Source: Coprinellus micaceus
Lineage: Eukaryota; Basidiomycota; Agaricomycetes; Agaricales; Psathyrellaceae
NCBI GenBank assembly: GCA_951394405.1
Contig: OX596337.1
Span: 4,650,001-4,714,000, forward strand
DNA length: 64,000 bases
Reading direction: 5' to 3'
Shown in pieces: positions 33,285-45,407 of the stretch. The notes under the pieces were generated by a model, which was given only the letters and a program-made list of their open reading frames with translations, did no database searches and was not told where the DNA came from. The first letter of the stretch is position 1, and each line of letters begins with the position of its first letter. Both the position numbers and the translations under genes were made by a program.

Positions 33285-34535
33285 TAGCGCGAGAGATGAG
33301 TAGGGCCATGGAAAGTATTTCAGCAACGCTGTAGAGGGTGTGGTGGGTCGGCCATCAGAGTCAGAAGATCGGAAACACTCCTTTTAAGCACGTTAGATTG
33401 CCCAACGTAGATTTAGCTGTGATCGTGACTGGTGGCATGTGCACGACTCTTACCGCTAGAGATGAATAGAGCGATGGAAAGTACTTAGGTGACACCAGAG
33501 AGGCACGGTGAGTCGTCTCTTGAAGATCGTAAACATTCGTTCAAAGCACGTTGTATCGCCCAGAGTAAGTTTCGCTGTGATTGCGGCTCGTGGATGTGTG
33601 TACGACTCGTACGGCTAGAGATGAATAGAGCAATGGAAAGTACTTAGGTGACACCAGAGAGGAACGGTGGGCCGTCTCTCGAGATCGGAAACATCCCTCT
33701 CAAGCACGTTGTATGGCCCAACGTGTGTTTGGCTATGAATGTGCATTGTGTGTGCGTGAACGTCTCATACCGCTAGAGATGAATAGAGCGACTGAAAGCC
33801 TTTAGGTGACGCTGTAGAGGGTATGGCTCGTTAAGTAGCAGAGTCAGAAGATCGTAAACACTCCTTGAAAGGATGTTGTATCGCCCAGAGTGACTTTGGC
33901 TGTGATTGTGGCTCGTGGGTGTGTACACGACTCGTGCCGCTAGAGATTAATAGAGCGATGGAAAGTACTTAAGTGATGCTAGAGAGTGTGGTGGGCTGTC
34001 TCTCGAAGATCGCAAACATTGCTCTGAAGCACGTTGGCGCCAACCAACGTAGGCTTGGCCATGAACGCGTTCCGTGGGTGTGGGCACGACTCACGGCGCT
34101 AGATGTGACTAGAGAGATGGAATGTACATACGCGACGGCGTAGAGGGTATGGCCTGTTGGCTCTCGAAGATCGGAAACATTGGTTTAAGTACGTGTATCC
34201 CACAACGTAGGTTTGGCTGTGGTCGTGGCTCGTGGGTGTGTCCACGACTCGTAGCGCTATGTGACGCTGTAGAGCACGTTGGGATGTCTCTCAGGAGAGT
34301 AGAAACATTCCTCTGAAGCACGTTGTGCATCCCAACACATGTTTGGGTGTGAATGCGTTTCGTGTGTGGAAGACTCATGGCGCTAGGAATGAATAGAGCG
34401 ATAGAAAGTATTTAGGTGACGCTGTAGAGGGTACGGTGCGCCGTCTCTCGAAGATCGGAAACATTTCTTTCAAGCTTATTGTACTATACCGCCCAAGGTG
34501 AGTTTGGCTACGATCGTGACTTATGGGGCGTGTTG
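33285..34535. repeat. Degenerate tandem array, ~160-bp period, about 8 units
   Basis: The landmark GCTAGAGATGAATAGAGCGA recurs with variation at about 33293, 33459, 33618, 33776, 33943, 34101 and 34386, spacing 158-167 bases where consecutive. Each unit also carries GGAAAGTA, a GGTGACGCTGTAGAGGG-like block, TCTCTCGAAGATCG.AAACAT, AAGCACGTTGTAT and GTGACTCGTGGGTGTG. The unit near 34256 has lost the GAGATGAATAGAG...TTAG part. No open frame runs through the units, so this is a satellite-like non-coding array. Confidence 0.88.
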
Positions 34536-36286
34536 AACGTCAGTAATGGATCCATCTGCTGAACATAGGACCAGAGCGGACGTCTCACGTAGATTACCGC
34601 CCTACATACATATACAATCCTTAATCCCTCTCCCAAACGCGAACTCGACTCGCTATTGGTCGTCCAAGCTCAAATCACGCTCTTCGGCCTCACCCATTCC
34701 TCGGCGAGGTTTCATCGTACCGTAAGATCACATAGTAAGTAGTAACTACCTCCACCCACACTCCCCGTCCACCTCGCGATCTATGTCGTACTCCACCAGT
34801 AAAAAAGGATAAAACAGGCTCTATACTGCGGATGTGACACGCCGCTGCGATCTGACCAGCACCCTGGATCGACGCGTCTCGGAAGGCAGACTGCGCGGGT
34901 GCGAGGCGATCTCCACCGATGAAAGTCCTGTTTTTCACCACGCCAACTCATCTATCGGACGCCTAACGCTCTAAATTCCGTTTTCCTTTGTCGAGAGTCA
35001 ACTGTAAAGTGGCTATTCGGTTGGGGGGGCCGTTCCGCCGATCACTCTGCGGGTACGCAGCTCACCGAGGCTCAATTTCGAATTCATAATGATATCGGCC
35101 TGCTGAAAGTACCTTCCGCAGTTCCACTGGGTTCTAGCCTTCTCCTCCCTAGTAACGGAGTAAACTTGGGCGCCAACCGGTCATTCAAGCCGAGTGGTAG
35201 GGATGTGGGCCCCTGCATTGATTGGAGGCCCTTTTGGAACGAGGCACTCAGCGGCGCCTGCAGGCGACCACGCTGAAATCGTCCGTCGTGCTCGTTAGAT
35301 ATCTTGGTTGGGTAACTTGGGAGCATACAGCTGCATATTCGCATTGTATTGACTTCCGTTTTCCGGTGCTCGGAGGAGAGTCCGGCGGAGAAACAGGAGA
35401 GTTCACCTATCGCATCCGGTCTTTAAAGCCCAGTCATGTGCACTCTTCAAGTTCACTCGATTCACTCCGGCGTGTGCAGCATGGGCAAAAATATTATTTT
35501 AACCGAGGCTCGCGTATGTATGCGATAACTTTACAGAGAGTTATATACAGAACTAGATATGGTGGGATAGAATAGACTGCGCGGAGCCGGTGTAGACAGT
35601 AAATATGAGTGGATGTAGGTACGTATGGGTGTATGTGTGTATGTAGACGGTGAACGTGGACGGTGTAGGTATGTGTGTGCGAGAGGAAAAAGATGCGACG
35701 GATCAAGGCGTGGGGTGATAGCAAGTGGATAGCAAGAAGCGGTGGGCGTGAAGAAGAGAAGAGAAGTCATACAAGTAAGGATGGACAGAGGGACAAACAG
35801 AAATCCAGGAAGGAAGAATAGGATGTCGAGAGAGAAGCTCGAGGGGGAAGTGGAAGTTAAGAACCCGGGGTGTAAGAACCCGGGGACATAAGAAGACAAG
35901 ATCCAACGAAGCAGGGAAGGCATGGCGAGGATGACGAGAACCCAATATAATCGCGAAAGGAAACATGAAAGGAAAAACAAAAGTTCCAGAAAGTGCAGTG
36001 TGGTATGATGATATGCGTGTGTGGTATGTGCGAAAATCCAAGGATGAGTGTGCGTTCTAGAGATGTATATATGCAAGGACGGACGACGAGAAGGGGTCAA
36101 TATGATATGCAACGGAAGGGGGGAACCTGGATTCCAGTCCAGCAGATAGCAAGGAAACCCAAAGCGGACATACGAAGGTGAAAGGAAAGGCATAACCATA
36201 AAGGCATAAACGAAAATCCAATACGAGCCGAAAGCGAAGACGAGAATGAAAGGACTATACCAATTTTAGGCTGACGCTGAAACCCC
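34536..36286. other. Spacer and probable long 3' UTR of the zinc-finger gene
   Basis: No supported gene. From about 35530 to 36286 the minus strand is extremely pyrimidine-rich and low in complexity (a CA/TA-rich tract at about 35585-35680), giving a long hydrophobic open frame that I reject as non-coding. A 13-base element TAAGAACCCGGGG occurs twice in tandem at 35858 and 35873. Confidence 0.5.
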
Positions 36287-37932
36287 TCACCCAACGAGAG
36301 CGCCCACACCCCGCCCCTTCCACGCTCCATGGCCCATGGCCGCCATATCCCTGTACCCGCCATACCCCTCGTGCCTCCCGTACCCCAAATCCTCCTTCAT
36401 CTCATACCCCTGCTTGATCCCGTACGTCTGGCGCTCGTACTCGTACACCTGGCTCGCGTCGGCATACGCCCCAGCCTGGCCCATCGAGATCGTCGGCGCC
36501 GAGTAGTGCCTCTCGAGGATCGGCATCGAGGCTCGGCGGACGTTCTGGGCGTGGACGGAGTGGATAGGAGCGAGGATAGGTGGAGGAGAGGGGAAGCGAG
36601 AGATGGCCGAGTCGGCGGAGAGGGGCGACATGGTGTAGCCGTTGCTGGACATGACGTGCCCTTGGTTGAAGTAGGAGTTCGAGACCGAGGTGGAGTTGGC
36701 GTCGGCGAGGCTCGACTGGGCGGTGTAAGACGTGCCGTAGATAGGGAAAGTCGGCGTCGAGGGACCGGAGTGGAGAGAAGCGGCGAGGGAGTGGTGAGAC
36801 GATGCTGGGGAGGGAGGGTTCATGGTCGAAGAGCCCGAGTGAGTCGCGTATTGGTGGTGGTGAGGCTGAGGAGGCGGGTGAGAGATATGCGAGATTGAGT
36901 GCCGCGACGAAAGGGGAGGCATCTGCGGGGTCGAGTGGCGGGTATGGACTTGGTGCAAACTCGTGGACGACGCCGAGAGGTGGGAGACGGCCTGGGGAGT
37001 ATGGTACTCGCTCGGGGGACTCTGTTGAATATACGAGGGCTGGAAGGAGGGGGTCGAGGGGCTACCGTAGCCGTAGGGAGAGGTCTGGCCTTGCTCGTTG
37101 AGCTGGCGGTAAGTCGCGAGGTTTGTGGAGTACTGGGAGTCGAGACCGTTCGACGCGAGGTTCGGCATCATCGTCGACGATCCATAACTCGGCTCGGGGC
37201 TAGCGGACTGCCGTCCGGATGGAGAATGTTGCCTAGAGTTGTGAGCCGTAGTCGGCACTGAGGAATAGGTCGTAGCATTTGAGAGTGGGGGAGGCGAATC
37301 GTGGTAGAGGTTTGCCGGCGCAAGAGGAGGGGGAGAGCCTGGAAGAAAATGTTCGGGAGCTGGAGTGGCCGACATAGACGGGGAGCAGGATTTCGAATCC
37401 GAGTGGTAGGATGACGAGGATGAGGATGAGGTGGAAGGTGGAGGCATGACAGTTCGAATGCGTCGACGAGCACCGCTACGTCCAGTGGCGCGACGAGAGC
37501 CTGGTGAGAGATGGATCCGGTAACTGCAGTCGTGGTGGGTTAGATTCAACCGGATGAACATAGAAGAAAGAACACGCACTGCTGCTGGAGGTTGTCCTGC
37601 CTGGAGCACCTCGTTTCGCATCCCGGGAAAGGGCACGCGTGGTTACGTTCCCCGGTATGGATCCGAACATGGCGCGCCAAGTGTCCGCTCGTCGTGAATC
37701 CCCGCTCGCATGTCGGACAGACGTGTTTCTTCTTGAGAGGAGAGGGAGTCGTTGCCGAAGGAGACGCGCTAGCTGGACGAGGAGGTGGAGAGACGATGGA
37801 GGAAGAGCCAGAGGAAGATGAACGGGTTGGTGACGTTGACGTAGAGGCGGCGTTGGCACTGTCGTAAGCCAAATGATATGGCGAGTGTGTCCCTGCACCG
37901 CTGGACACCTTGTTGGATTCAGCTCGAGGCAT
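36287..37932 (-). CDS. C2H2 zinc-finger transcription factor, Nrg1-like finger pair
   Basis: Probable DNA-binding regulator in the nucleus. Two exons: 37932-37580 and 37523-36287, with a 56-nt GT...AG intron; 529 residues from ATG 37932. After a Ser/Pro-rich N-terminus, finger 1 uses C72, C75, H88, H92 (GFTTSGHLARH, RIHTGE linker). Finger 2 uses C100, C105, H118, H122 with SRQDNLQQH. The codon for H118 is split by the intron (CA/T), which strongly supports this splice. Basic residues follow (SRRATGRSGARRRIR), then about 400 residues rich in Ser, Pro, Tyr, Gln and His with no domain, typical of fungal regulators. The sequence TTSGHLARH..IHTGE.NH.CP..GC..R.SRQDN is that of Nrg1/Rgm-type repressors; orthology is inference. 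Cys109 replaces the usual Phe of finger 2. Confidence 0.9.
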
Positions 37933-40900
37933 ACTGACTGGATGCCGACGAATGGAGTTGCTGTGAAGTTGAGTGGTCAGGGTCGAACTATACAAGTGAA
38001 CCTGAGCAGGGAGGAGGAAGACGAGGGGTCCACAGCTCAGAACAGAGGGTAGTTAAGAGGAAGACGCTGGGTCCCTCGTTTGTGCTTTCAATTCAGTAGC
38101 GATCAACGTAATTAGAGATCCAGCACCCGTCCAAATACGGGATGGAGATCTATGTGTGGCCGAGTTACTGGGCCTTCGGAGCCTATGCGGCGATGTCACA
38201 AAATGTCAAAATCTGTTTTATTTCGAATATTTCGATTTGACAATCACACGTGGGAAGATGTAAGATGGGGTGTTCTCCTCCAGAGCTCATTTCGCTCAAG
38301 TTCCGCTAGGCGACGCCATTTGCCTACCCGTAGAAAGGCCCTAGGGTCGCAAAGTCCAAGCTGGATGCCATTTTGAGTACCCGTCGCCCAGAGATAACAG
38401 ATCTACGGCTCGCTCAATCGCCTACCTCTACGGAAGCCTTCGTGTTGTCACATTGAGCTCCCCGGTTTCTAGCTTCAGGCACACACCTCGACACGTAAAA
38501 ATCAGTCTCAACTGCGTCACACAAAGCCACCCAACCAAAAACGGATTCATATATTCCAGAGCTCCTGTTGGGACCATGCTCCCGCGTCGCTCCAGCACCT
38601 AGCCGCGAACCGCCAAGTAGAGGGAAGCCGAGCTCCCGACCAAGTCAACATTTACTTCCGCCCGTTCAATACATTCCCTCATGATATATCCCCATCTGCG
38701 TACCTCCTCAGAAAGCCGATCAGATTTCAGGGCGTCGGTGTCCAATGGCAATGCACCTTGGTATTTTTGGTAGGATTTATTCATCATTTTTGGTCGCTCT
38801 ACCCAAAGATTTCGTCGCGAGGCAAAACGTGCTAGTCCTGATATGGGTACGGCTCGTTGTGTGCGGGGCCGACAGGCTGAGCGCTCGCCGCTCTTCAGGT
38901 ACCTCGTGTCAAGACCATCACAGCGCCCGAGCGCGAGCAAAGAAGCCTTTCTCCTCAGTCACTTCGTGTCCTCATCGTGTTCGGGCAACCGGTACGCACC
39001 CACAATTCTCGCCTCCTATCTCTGTAGAGGCACAGTCAAAAGGCTTTTGAGGACATGCGAATAGTCGGAGATCGCTACCCAAGGCACAGAGTCTAAGTGA
39101 AGGCTCGTGTAGCAACGTCGCGTCAAGCCAACCATTTCAAAGCCTTCGAAGTTCGAACTCCATAGCTTGACCGTCACAAGACTTGCACAAGACCGCGGTT
39201 TGTATGGTGTGTGATGATGGTGTAGATGAATTCGCCATGCCGAATGGGCGCCCCGCTGTGATACTTGCCTTTTGGCGGATGGCCAGTCGGGAACACCCGA
39301 AACGAGCTATACCCCCGCTAATCAAAGTCTGTGACGAGTGTCTGGGCTCTGGACTCTATACCGATCTAAGATCCAACCCGTCATCCCAATAGTCAACTGC
39401 AAAAGCGAAGTGAGCCTCTTTAGACTTTTGCTATGGCGTCCCAGAGGATGGGCGTTTCAAATAAAGGGGGTCCATTCATTTGAAGATTCATAGGATCGAC
39501 CTTCGATCGCACCGCGAATTCATTTTGTAGGACGGGGAAGGCACCTCGTCATTTTAGGTACTAACAAGGACTTCACTGAAAGGAGAGCCCAACAGCAACG
39601 TAGTAGGCTATTGTATCAGCCCGTCTGATCGAATACCGCTCCTCTGACCTGATGTCAGAGTGTCATAACTTGCCCGCCCTTCTCCACTTCTTCTTCCTCA
39701 GCACCGAAAACGAGGCCGCCGTTTGTTGGGGGAAAAGGACACCGTACACGGAGAACTGAATTCTGGACATGATTTGGGGTCCTTCCATCGCCTCGCTGTA
39801 CCTGTGACATGCAAAGGCGAACGGCAACTCGACGTATTCTACCAAGTCACCAAGCACTCGAACGGGACCTAATTGGAACCCAGCCCATCGAATCCGGACC
39901 AAAGCCGGGTATGTCAATTCAACGCAACATCTTATCTCTACATCTCCCGAGCGGCGTTCGCCCCCAACGAAGGGCGGCTTTTGAGGGGTTGAACTTCGCC
40001 CAAAGCGCTGAAGTGCATTGAAGCTCGCAGAAGGTAACGATGCGATACTGTCTCTACACTCGCCCAACTGTATCAGTATCAGTTTACATTCAATTAGTAG
40101 GTAGAGTAACAAGTGTTCTGATATCTTTCGGGATTCCGATCGACCGACTTCCTAATTGCGGCGTCCCTACATAGCAAGAACTAGGAGAACATGCGTACTC
40201 GGTGCTCGGAATGCGGTACGACTCGCCGGCAATTTATCCCAATATCCCGACGCAATCGTACGTCCCCTTTCCAGAGTCTGGCGAGAACACCCTCCCTTCT
40301 AACGTACAACTGACAGCAATGAACGTGGTTTGCGCGTTTTCCAGCGTACGCGTATGGGCGCTTAAGCCATCCCTTGATCACCGGAGGGCGCATGACGCGG
40401 GATAGAGCGCAGGGTCCAGCGCAGGGTCCAACGTCGACGGGGAACTGAGGTCCGTGGCTGTGCCGTGTGAAGGGAAGGAGGAGAAGGCCTGGGTCCAGCT
40501 TGCTGGGAAAGAAGACGTCAGTGGGAAGGGCTCATATCGTTGGGGATTTTCGTTACGAATGAATAGAAAGAAGGGCACCCCGTTTCCCGCTGAGAAGAGC
40601 GCATACCGCCTTTGGGAGATGAACGAGGCTCGGCATTGGAACGCTCGAGCTTCGAGAAGCCAATGCCCATCGACGTTGACGTCCTTCTCCTTCATATACC
40701 TTCAGAGATAGTTCCAGTGCGACCCCCGTGCTTTTCGGTGCACATTATTTTGCTCCACACGAAGGCCATCGGTCTGGTCAGGTAAGAACCTGTGAAGGGA
40801 TCCTACTACGTACGAACGCCTAAAGTCGTATCAGCAACAGCAAAGTGCATATATCCACCGCATTGCGTAAGTAGCTTCGATGTCCTTCCCATGCCACGAT

Positions 40901-43016
40901 GAGACGCGATGTTCGACCAACTGCTTTCGGGAATCTGCTATAGCGTGGGGCTCAAGCGGCTTTAGGGTTCCTCTTCGATACCCCGAGCGGAACGGGTTGC
41001 AGTCTAACTCGATTCTCTCCAAATTCTTTTGATTGTCCGTGAGTACGCACCTGCGTGCAATCGCACTCGAAGCTAAGAGCGCGTTTTGCCGAGATGCGGG
41101 CTCATGGGGTCGAGAGATGTGCATTTATTATCGGATAGACGTTCTCATGTCGCAGTATCAATCCAAGCACTCTGGTCTGACACTTGCTTCTGTGTATAGA
41201 TCTATGCAACCAATAGTTCCTTTCCGTAAGACTCCTTGGTGGAGCTCCACTCCCTGTGAATAGAGCACTGAGGTCGAGGACCAACACCCCGCGCTGGGTG
41301 ACATTCTTGACCACCACACCTATTGGCATTAGTGAGGAACGCACACGATGTCTCAATGTCTGGTCATTTAAAGTCTCTCAATCTCCAAGAGACTACGCTG
41401 GTGTCCAAATCGTAACATTGGGAGGGTCATCAGGTAAGTCCACGCTTAACCCGGCTTCATCAGGCTTTGGGGACGGCATATTGTTGGGCGCTTTCACTCT
41501 CGCTAAGCGTCTGATATTAATCAGGGTTACGAAGCCGACGGAGGCTGGTCCCACGTGAGGGGCGGAATTGAGGCACCTGATACGAGCTACAATATTCCCT
41601 CCTTCACCTCGTGGACTAGCGACACCAATATAATATCACTGAGTTAGACTCGTGAAGGTTCGGCATTCACCCTGTTCTTTGCAGCCAAGCCATAGCGCGG
41701 GCATTCCGCCCCACTGAAAGATTAATCGACCGAAGAGCCGTCGAGACGCTGATGTCGTATGGCTTCCCGTCGAACCGATCGGAGGGACCGAAGGATTTTC
41801 CCTCCCCATCCATACTTCTCATCCTGCCGCCGGAGGACCCTGTACGCTGATCGAGACACATATCACCCCGTACCAGCCCCAGGTATAAAATTGCACACTA
41901 GGTCCATAGTTCTCGGTGATCGATCGTTCACGGTTCCCCACAGCAAAGTCTGCTTCTGTTTGATGGCCTTCTCAATCACCCAGCTCTCGTGATGGAGGTG
42001 GCGGAAATCAGCATATTTACGCTGGGCGGCTACTTACCGGAGTGCTCTGGCTTCGCCATCTCTTATCATTGCTTCATATTGATTTGGCCAGCTACCCCAC
42101 TCGGTAGGTGTTCATGGATCACGGGGGCCACGCTCGGTGGTACCTAGGCGCGCTCTCACTGACTTCAAATGCCCCACCCACGTAGCTTTGCTCCGATCTC
42201 CCCTACTGATCCAACGAGCATCAGTGACTTGTATACCTCGGGTAAGAAAAGGCCTTGTCTCATATTATGCGCCTACATCGATAATGATGAGTTGCTTTGG
42301 AACTGTCCACGTATTAACTCGTAGCTTCAGTAAGTTCATGACCAACTAGGGACGTCTGGGCTTCAACGAAGCTCTTCTTATTCTGTCCCTGCCTTCCAAC
42401 TAGGGATACGAATTACCGTGATCGCTGCCTACCATGTACCGAAAGCACTAGCCTATCGCAGTGTTCTGAGGTATCCGGATACATCCGCCATGGTATCGGG
42501 GACACCTCAAACTCGGTGAATTGGGACCATTTCACTTGGTACCTGGGTCAGCGGAGAGGGTTTAATGACGAAGATGAGAAGGTTTGAACACACAGGATCA
42601 GCTCTGATTGCGAAGAGGCGGTGATGTCAACTATTCTAAACTCGACAACGCAATCGGTGCACTACGTAGTGTAGGGGCCCTCTGCGCCACGAACCAAGCC
42701 CATATAAATAGAAAGGTAAAGGTAAGCGCTCATGCGGTGAGACCCTGCCTCGCGCCTCAGGGTCACCTGTGCGAGTCGCCGGCTATATATTCAGTATCAG
42801 AGTGCTGGGAATAAAGCTTTGTCTATTCCCACAGGCTCAGCGCCTTTAGGAGCCCGCGAGAAAGGGTATAGGCGTTATTCTCAGTGGCTAGCCATTGATT
42901 ATGAAGATGGTCTCGTCGCGTCCAATGCAGCTTTGCCGACAATAGAGATAATGCTCGGTTTCCAAGGTGAACCCTCCACGCCGAATCAATGGCCTTTGCA
43001 ACTCATCACTCGCGCA
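37933..43016. other. 5.1-kb gene-poor region
   Basis: Contains the promoter of the minus-strand zinc-finger gene at its left end. One minus-strand frame of about 100 codons (39663 to about 40010) has protein-like composition, with segments such as VELTYPALVRIRWAGF and MSRIQFSVYGVLF. It has no ATG at its beginning and no recognised family, and might be an exon. Otherwise only short overlapping frames are present. Confidence 0.4.
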
Positions 43017-43464
43017 TGGTCCACACGCCCAAATTCGAATATATAGGCGTCCTTCGGCGATCACTCCAGCCTGAACTACGACCCACCGCCCGCGAGTTCC
43101 TCACACAGCACAGAGTGCAGGTCTTCACCGACCTCGATTCTCGAAGATGACCTCGGCGACTTCCGCGTATGCCACCGCAATCGAAGAGGCCCAATGCGGG
43201 AAGGATAATTCTGCACACAATACCCAACCGAAATTCCTGAGCGCGGCTTCACGAGAAAGGATAGAGAATTGGAGAGGAAACGTTGAAGGAGTCACACCGG
43301 AATGCCCCGTTCCTGAGCCACCCAGGCCCACAAAAAGCGCAAAGGGTATTCAAAGCACAACGAGGAAGCCCCTCATAGTTGAAGAGGAACCACCAAGCGG
43401 CGTCGGACCGTTCATTTCAAAGCAGCTACTTCACGCTGTTGCTTTCATCGTAGAGAATGCTTGA
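43017..43464 (+). CDS. Possible exons of an unrecognised gene
   Basis: An ATG at 43017 opens a 43-codon frame ending at 43148 (MVHTPKFEYIGVLRRSLQPE, then REFLTQHRVQVFTD). It overlaps a second frame from an ATG at 43147 to 43464 (105 codons; PVPEPPRPTKSAKG, IVEEEPPSG). Both look protein-like, but they are in different frames and no clean splice joining them was found. They precede the membrane-protein gene at 43819 on the same strand. Low confidence; no family recognised. Confidence 0.25.
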
Positions 43465-43818
43465 ATTTGTGTACACTTTGAAGGTCAATTAATTCGAAGT
43501 CATTCGTATCTCCTCACATGATGCTGACGACTACAGTATTTGGCCGCGCGAACCGCCTGCGCTAATTGTAATGCACGTCCCACTATCCAGTACTCACGTG
43601 AACGTTAGTCATATCTCTTCGACCAATGGGTCACTGTTGCGATGGAGAGCCAATGGCGCTGGCGCGGGCTCACGAGCCACACCGCATTCAGAAAATGCAC
43701 GTGAGTATGAGATCCCGTGAGTAGTTGAATAGGACACACCGCACCTGGATCTCGGAATCCTTCTTCACAACCACCACGACCACGACCACCTCACGTTCTT
43801 CGAGGCAACGCCCCTGGA

Positions 43819-44290
43819 ATGGCGAACCGCATATCCGAGCCCGTCGACTCTACCGGAGTGCCCCGTGTGTTCCCCGAGGTTCACCAAGTGCGTTCTGAGC
43901 ATGCGACTCGGAAAGGACGAGCCAAGCGGAGGGGCATCGTCTCGGAGTCATCGATGTGGGACATTATAACGGCGATGGACGTCCTCGCAGTCAATGTTCG
44001 CGAAGGAGGTCAGTAGCGTTACTTTGGGTATATCGGAGGGCGCTTACATGTTTACAGACTTTGTACGAAAGGCAGAAGTGGCAAAGGCGCCTTGGGACTG
44101 TCGATGCTGCATCAACGAGGAGGATCACCGAAGGAAGAACAATCCGTACCGAGAAACAACTGCCATTGTTCGGGAGCTACAAGGGTTGATAATCCTCCTT
44201 CTTTTCCTTGTCGCGGGGAGATTCGCCTTTTCCCAGGTCGTGGATTGGGCGGGCTGGATTGCGCAGAGGGTGGGAGGCCTATTCGAGTAA
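43819..44290 (+). CDS. Small protein with C-terminal membrane segment, two exons
   Basis: Exons 43819-44008 and 44058-44290, joined across a 49-nt intron (GTCAGT...TTTACAG) in phase 1; 140 residues from ATG 43819. The N-terminal 45 residues are basic (TRKGRAKRRG). Residues 47-70 read WDIITAMDVLAVNVREGDFV then RKAE. This matches residues 91-114 of the 21190-21681 protein: [FW]DII, D, VLA, V, RE, DF and K are shared with one gap. A Cys pair (CRCC) follows. Residues about 104-123 are hydrophobic and probably span a membrane, leaving about 17 residues at the C-terminus. Function unknown. The exact frame join across the intron and the cross-match argue that it is a real gene. An upstream exon cannot be excluded. 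Confidence 0.55.
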
Positions 44291-44582
44291 GGTATACTGG
44301 GAACGTGCATGGCACTTTCTTTGCGATATACCTTAACGCCTGGGATGTGCATGGGCCAATGCGACGCTGTACAACGAATGATATTGGACTCTCGTAAATC
44401 AAAACACAATCGGCCGAGAGTGCAATTGCATAGTAACTATTGGCAGTGCATACCCTGCACATCCATACGTTAGGAATACCAGTAAGGTTTAAACGACCAT
44501 TGCTGTGTACAGAGCTGTGGGTGAAACATTAGCAACGGTCTCGTAGTGACAATGCACCGCTTTCTCGTCTATAGTATCTTTG

Positions 44583-44864
44583 TTACACAGTAGAGGACGC
44601 TTGGACCTCCCGCCTGTCGGAAGGTATATACCCACCGGGGATTTCAGCGAGGAGTGCATCTGAAACCCAGCCTACTCGACTCACCCCGCCCCTCTTCATC
44701 ACCCTCACCCTTGTTTGGCCTCGATGCACTCTCGCGACATTATCTCTCACAAATCCCTCTCGCACGTTCACAGCGTACTGGAACCCGGACACTACGCCAG
44801 AACCGAACGGAGAGACCCACAGGAGCTGAGACAGATGCTCGCGATACGCCTTCGACACATGCAC
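44583..44864 (-). pseudogene. Probable relic or exon related to the 43819-44290 gene
   Basis: A minus-strand frame of 93 codons without an ATG at its start encodes AVNVREGFVR (44745-44774). This is identical to AVNVREG(D)FVR in the gene at 43819-44290 apart from one missing residue, yet nearly every codon differs synonymously. That pattern is expected of related coding sequences under protein-level constraint, not of a recent DNA copy. The rest of the frame (RVMKRGGVSRVGW, EIPGGYIPSDRRE) does not align. It may be an internal exon or a decayed copy. Confidence 0.3.
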
Positions 44865-45028
44865 CTTGCGATCAGACCTATCAAGAGGTGTAGGATATGT
44901 GTCCTCTCGACTATTCGTGAAGAGAGACCAAAGGAATTTAACCGGCCGAAAGCGCGAGAGCTACGCACGCTTGGCAACATTGAAGAACGTTCTGGATCCG
45001 AACTGCGTAAGAGGGAAATTGAGGACAT

Positions 45029-45407
45029 CTACTGGGCCCCTCGTACCACCTCTGCACTTGCAAGTATCGCCCATTGCGTGAACAGATTGTTAGGACGACT
45101 CCAGTATATCGCCTGAGGGCCTGACCGAGGGGTAGAGGTTCCAACAAGTGCCTGGAACTTGCCTGGAACAGGGTGAGCCTGAGTGCCACCGGTCTTTCGT
45201 GTCACCGCACCTCCCTGTGCTGTATTTACCATCATGTCACGCACCTTCACCTGTGTCTTTCGTATAGCTAATATAGTCAAATGTGGTTGCAACGTTTCCG
45301 GGACCTTCAAGGACAATTGAGCGCTTAAGTCGCCGGCCCGCCCAATCCCGAGACCTATTGTCGGAGTGTAGTCAGGGTGGAATCGCTGCTCTTGTCGGGT
45401 GGCGATG
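45029..45407 (-). CDS. Possible exon of an unrecognised minus-strand gene
   Basis: Open for 126 codons on the minus strand. At its upstream side a good fungal intron (donor GTAAGT at 45451, acceptor ending at 45408, 44 nt) joins it in frame to a short upstream segment (YLVEVRAGYTKVIF). It contains RFHPDYTPTIGLGIGRAGDL and QPHLTILAIRK. A second minus-strand frame upstream (45731 to 45504) has a weakly similar stretch (FGGAGSSSDIS). No family recognised. Confidence 0.22.

Noticed and set aside
35531..36199. 222-codon minus-strand frame with strongly hydrophobic, Ser/Pro/Tyr/His-rich product
   Set aside because: It lies in pyrimidine-rich, low-complexity DNA just downstream of the zinc-finger gene, where Leu, Ser, Pro and Phe codons arise by base composition. 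Other frames of the same stretch are equally long; more likely 3' UTR.
44724..45116. 130-codon + strand frame rich in Arg and Glu
   Set aside because: It overlaps two minus-strand frames with better support (the VNVREG-like segment and the spliced 45.0-45.4 kb exon), and its charged composition can be a shadow of them.
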